From JABDOU01 sp041567895 (GTDB taxonomy: Bacteria; Actinomycetota; Acidimicrobiia; Spongiisociales; SHLN01), in the NCBI GenBank assembly GCA_041567895.1, contig JBFGAX010000103.1, positions 1 to 6,476 of the forward strand: a stretch of 6,476 bases of DNA. The letters are read 5' to 3'. The notes beneath the pieces were generated by a model, which did not search any database, was not told the origin of the DNA, and saw nothing but the letters and a program-made list of their open reading frames with translations. Below, piece after piece: positions 5,222-6,476 of this stretch. A program made the position numbers and the translations under genes. Numbering within the stretch: the first letter of the stretch is position 1; every line of letters starts with the position of its first letter.

Positions 5222-6106
5222 ATGACGCACGAATACCGGTCAGATCCCCGCCACAGGAGAACCGAGGAGCGAGATGGTCGCCTTGCTGATCGACTGGATG
5301 CGGCTGCTGTAGAGGAAGTCATACGGCGAGCCATCGAACTCGAAGCGGAAGACCCCTCGCCGACCCCCCGGCACAGTTTCACCGCAGATGAGGTAAGGCG
5401 AATAGCCGGTGAGCTCGGTATCGATTCGGAATTCATCGGGCGGGCTATAGCCGAAGTACAAAGTGCCCCTGCCCAGGATCAGCGAAGCAAGCTCGACAAG
5501 TTTTTTCTCCCCGAGCCCCTGGTGGAAAGCAGTGTCGTCGAAGGCTTGAGCCGCAGCCAGATCGAGGCGATGCTGGCGGACTGGATGACGAATCGAGAAG
5601 GCATGCGACTCGTGGGACGATTCGAGGACGGCGGCGAGTGGGAAGTGGATCCGCACTGGCTTTCCAAGTTGAGAACGGCCCTGAACAGCGACAGTGGTCG
5701 CCTTGGCCGGGTGGCGGCGGGTCCGGTCAAGCATCGCATCGGTGAGATCGCTGGTGATCAACACGTCATTGCGCTCGAGGCTTCCGATTCTGTACCGCAG
5801 ATTGTGGGAAGGGCGGGCATCGCTACCGGGGTTGCGGCGTCCCTCACGGTGTGGTTGCTCGCGTTCTTTGGAGTGCTCGGCGGCTTCGGAATCGGCACGA
5901 CGCTTCTGTTTCTCTTGATCGGGCTATTGCTGGGGAGTGGAATTGTTGCAGGATTTCGGGCTGCGATCCGAACGTGGGGAAGACGCATCAAACGCCGTCT
6001 ACGAACCGCTCTTTTCCGCATGGGTAATCCCGAGGTGGCACCGGTGACATCCCGGCTGGGGGATTTCGTTGCAACCCTATTCGGTGGCAATTATCGAAGT
6101 CGATAG
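5222..6106 (+). CDS. Uncharacterised membrane protein with helical N-terminal domain and two C-terminal membrane helices
   Basis: I do not recognise a named family for the whole 294-residue protein. Residues about 27-80 form a charged helical domain (VEEVIRRAIELEAE ... FTADEVRRIAGELGIDSEFIGRAIAEV). This 'xxIAxELGIDxxxVxxAI' pattern occurs at the N-terminus of various bacterial proteins of unknown function. Residues about 94-190 look like an alpha/beta domain (VEGLSRSQIEAMLADW, then W140EVD, later HVIALEASD). Two hydrophobic stretches, about 200-219 and 223-245, form a likely membrane hairpin. A strongly basic segment follows (RTWGRRIKRRLR, 250-261), suggesting that both termini face the cytoplasm. 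No signal peptide or catalytic motif is evident. The ATG at 5222 lies 51 bases after the oxidoreductase stop and lacks a ribosome binding site, in keeping with leaderless expression. The gene ends four bases from the convergent proC stop. Confidence 0.75.
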   Translation: MTHEYRSDPRHRRTEERDGRLADRLDAAAVEEVIRRAIELEAEDPSPTPRHSFTADEVRRIAGELGIDSEFIGRAIAEVQSAPAQDQRSKLDKFFLPEPLVESSVVEGLSRSQIEAMLADWMTNREGMRLVGRFEDGGEWEVDPHWLSKLRTALNSDSGRLGRVAAGPVKHRIGEIAGDQHVIALEASDSVPQIVGRAGIATGVAASLTVWLLAFFGVLGGFGIGTTLLFLLIGLLLGSGIVAGFRAAIRTWGRRIKRRLRTALFRMGNPEVAPVTSRLGDFVATLFGGNYRSR

Positions 6107-6110
6107 AGCC

Positions 6111-6476
6111 TCAGTCAGCCTGTCCCAGCTCGGCTGCCCGGTCTCTTGCAGCCACGAGCGCCTGTTCGATGATCTCCAGGAAACCCGCGTCCAGCATGAC
6201 GTCTACGGCAGCGGCCGTCGTGCCTCCCGGTGAGGTGACCTGTTGTCTCAACGCCTGCGCGTCGGCTATGCCTTCAACCAGCATCGCACCCGCCCCGGCG
6301 ATGGTGTGCGCCGACAGAGTCGTGGCCACATGATCCTCGAGTCCAAGTGCCCGTCCCGCAGATTGGAGTGCCTCGGCGAGAAGGAAAACGTAGGCGGGGC
6401 CCGATCCCGATAGAGCCGTGACTGCGTTGAGTTGATCCTCGGTGACCTGGACCGCGATTCCAACCGTCTCGAGAAC
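6111..6476 (-). CDS. proC: Pyrroline-5-carboxylate reductase, C-terminal part (runs off the right edge)
   Basis: This is the last enzyme of proline synthesis; it reduces pyrroline-5-carboxylate with NAD(P)H in the cytoplasm. The minus strand is open from the window edge at 6476 to TGA at 6113-6111, giving 121 residues, a little under half of the usual length of about 270. The N-terminal Rossmann domain is outside. Numbering from the first visible residue, VTEDQLNAVTALSGSGPAYVF (11-31) is the conserved start of the all-helical dimerisation domain. LRQQVTSPGGTTAAAVDVM closely follows the P5CR signature (VTSPGGTT). The tail FLEIIEQALVAARDRAAEL is the normal C-terminal helix. An internal GTG at 6329 could be mistaken for a start, but the conserved domain clearly continues upstream. 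It converges on the membrane-protein gene with only four bases between the stops, with no room for a separate terminator. Confidence 0.95.
   Translation of the reverse strand, partial: VLETVGIAVQVTEDQLNAVTALSGSGPAYVFLLAEALQSAGRALGLEDHVATTLSAHTIAGAGAMLVEGIADAQALRQQVTSPGGTTAAAVDVMLDAGFLEIIEQALVAARDRAAELGQAD

Noticed and set aside
6092..6105. Inverted repeat TATCGA-AG-TCGATA at the end of the membrane-protein gene as a bidirectional terminator
   Set aside because: It is short and AT-rich at its ends, has too small a loop and no T-tract, and it is part of the coding sequence up to the stop codon.
6266..6463. Minus-strand frame of 65 codons overlapping proC
   Set aside because: It is in a different frame from the conserved proC reading and shows no recognisable motif.

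Overview
The window is moderately GC-rich, densely coded bacterial chromosome with complete or partial genes on both strands. GC/GTC-rich codon use, a TTG start, short untranslated regions, a probable leaderless gene and an amt-glnK pair all fit an actinobacterium, perhaps a deep-branching or uncultured one. No rRNA or other marker fixes the lineage, so this is an inference. I see no tRNA, rRNA, CRISPR array, transposase or phage gene.

Layout. Bases 1-112 (minus strand) hold the first 37 codons of a Rieske [2Fe-2S] protein that runs off the left edge. Bases 173-811 (minus) encode a stand-alone LON substrate-binding-domain protein. A divergent control region (about 812-951) separates it from a plus-strand nitrogen module. 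That module has a 14-codon leader ORF with a strong ribosome binding site, which overlaps by ATGA the ammonium channel gene amt (993-2363). Nine bases later comes the PII signalling gene glnK (2373-2711). After a 141-base gap there is a translationally coupled pair: a zinc-ribbon class I SAM methyltransferase (TTG start, 2853-3845) and an FAD-dependent amine-oxidase-like oxidoreductase (3845-5170), joined as TGATG. A probably leaderless gene for an uncharacterised two-helix membrane protein follows (5222-6106). It converges, with a 4-base gap, on the C-terminal part of proC (6111-6476, minus), which runs off the right edge.

How the genes work together. Amt conducts ammonium; GlnK, sensing ATP/ADP and 2-oxoglutarate, blocks the channel when nitrogen is plentiful. 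All key channel and T-loop residues are intact, so this module should be functional. The methyltransferase/oxidoreductase pair probably acts on one pathway, perhaps surface-glycan or lipid modification, but its substrate cannot be read from the sequence. ProC makes proline from pyrroline-5-carboxylate.

The clearest structure not explained by genes is a perfect 26-base palindrome inside the methyltransferase gene (3187-3212). The amt leader ORF is the other. I do not see convincing evidence of a wholly new multi-gene system here.
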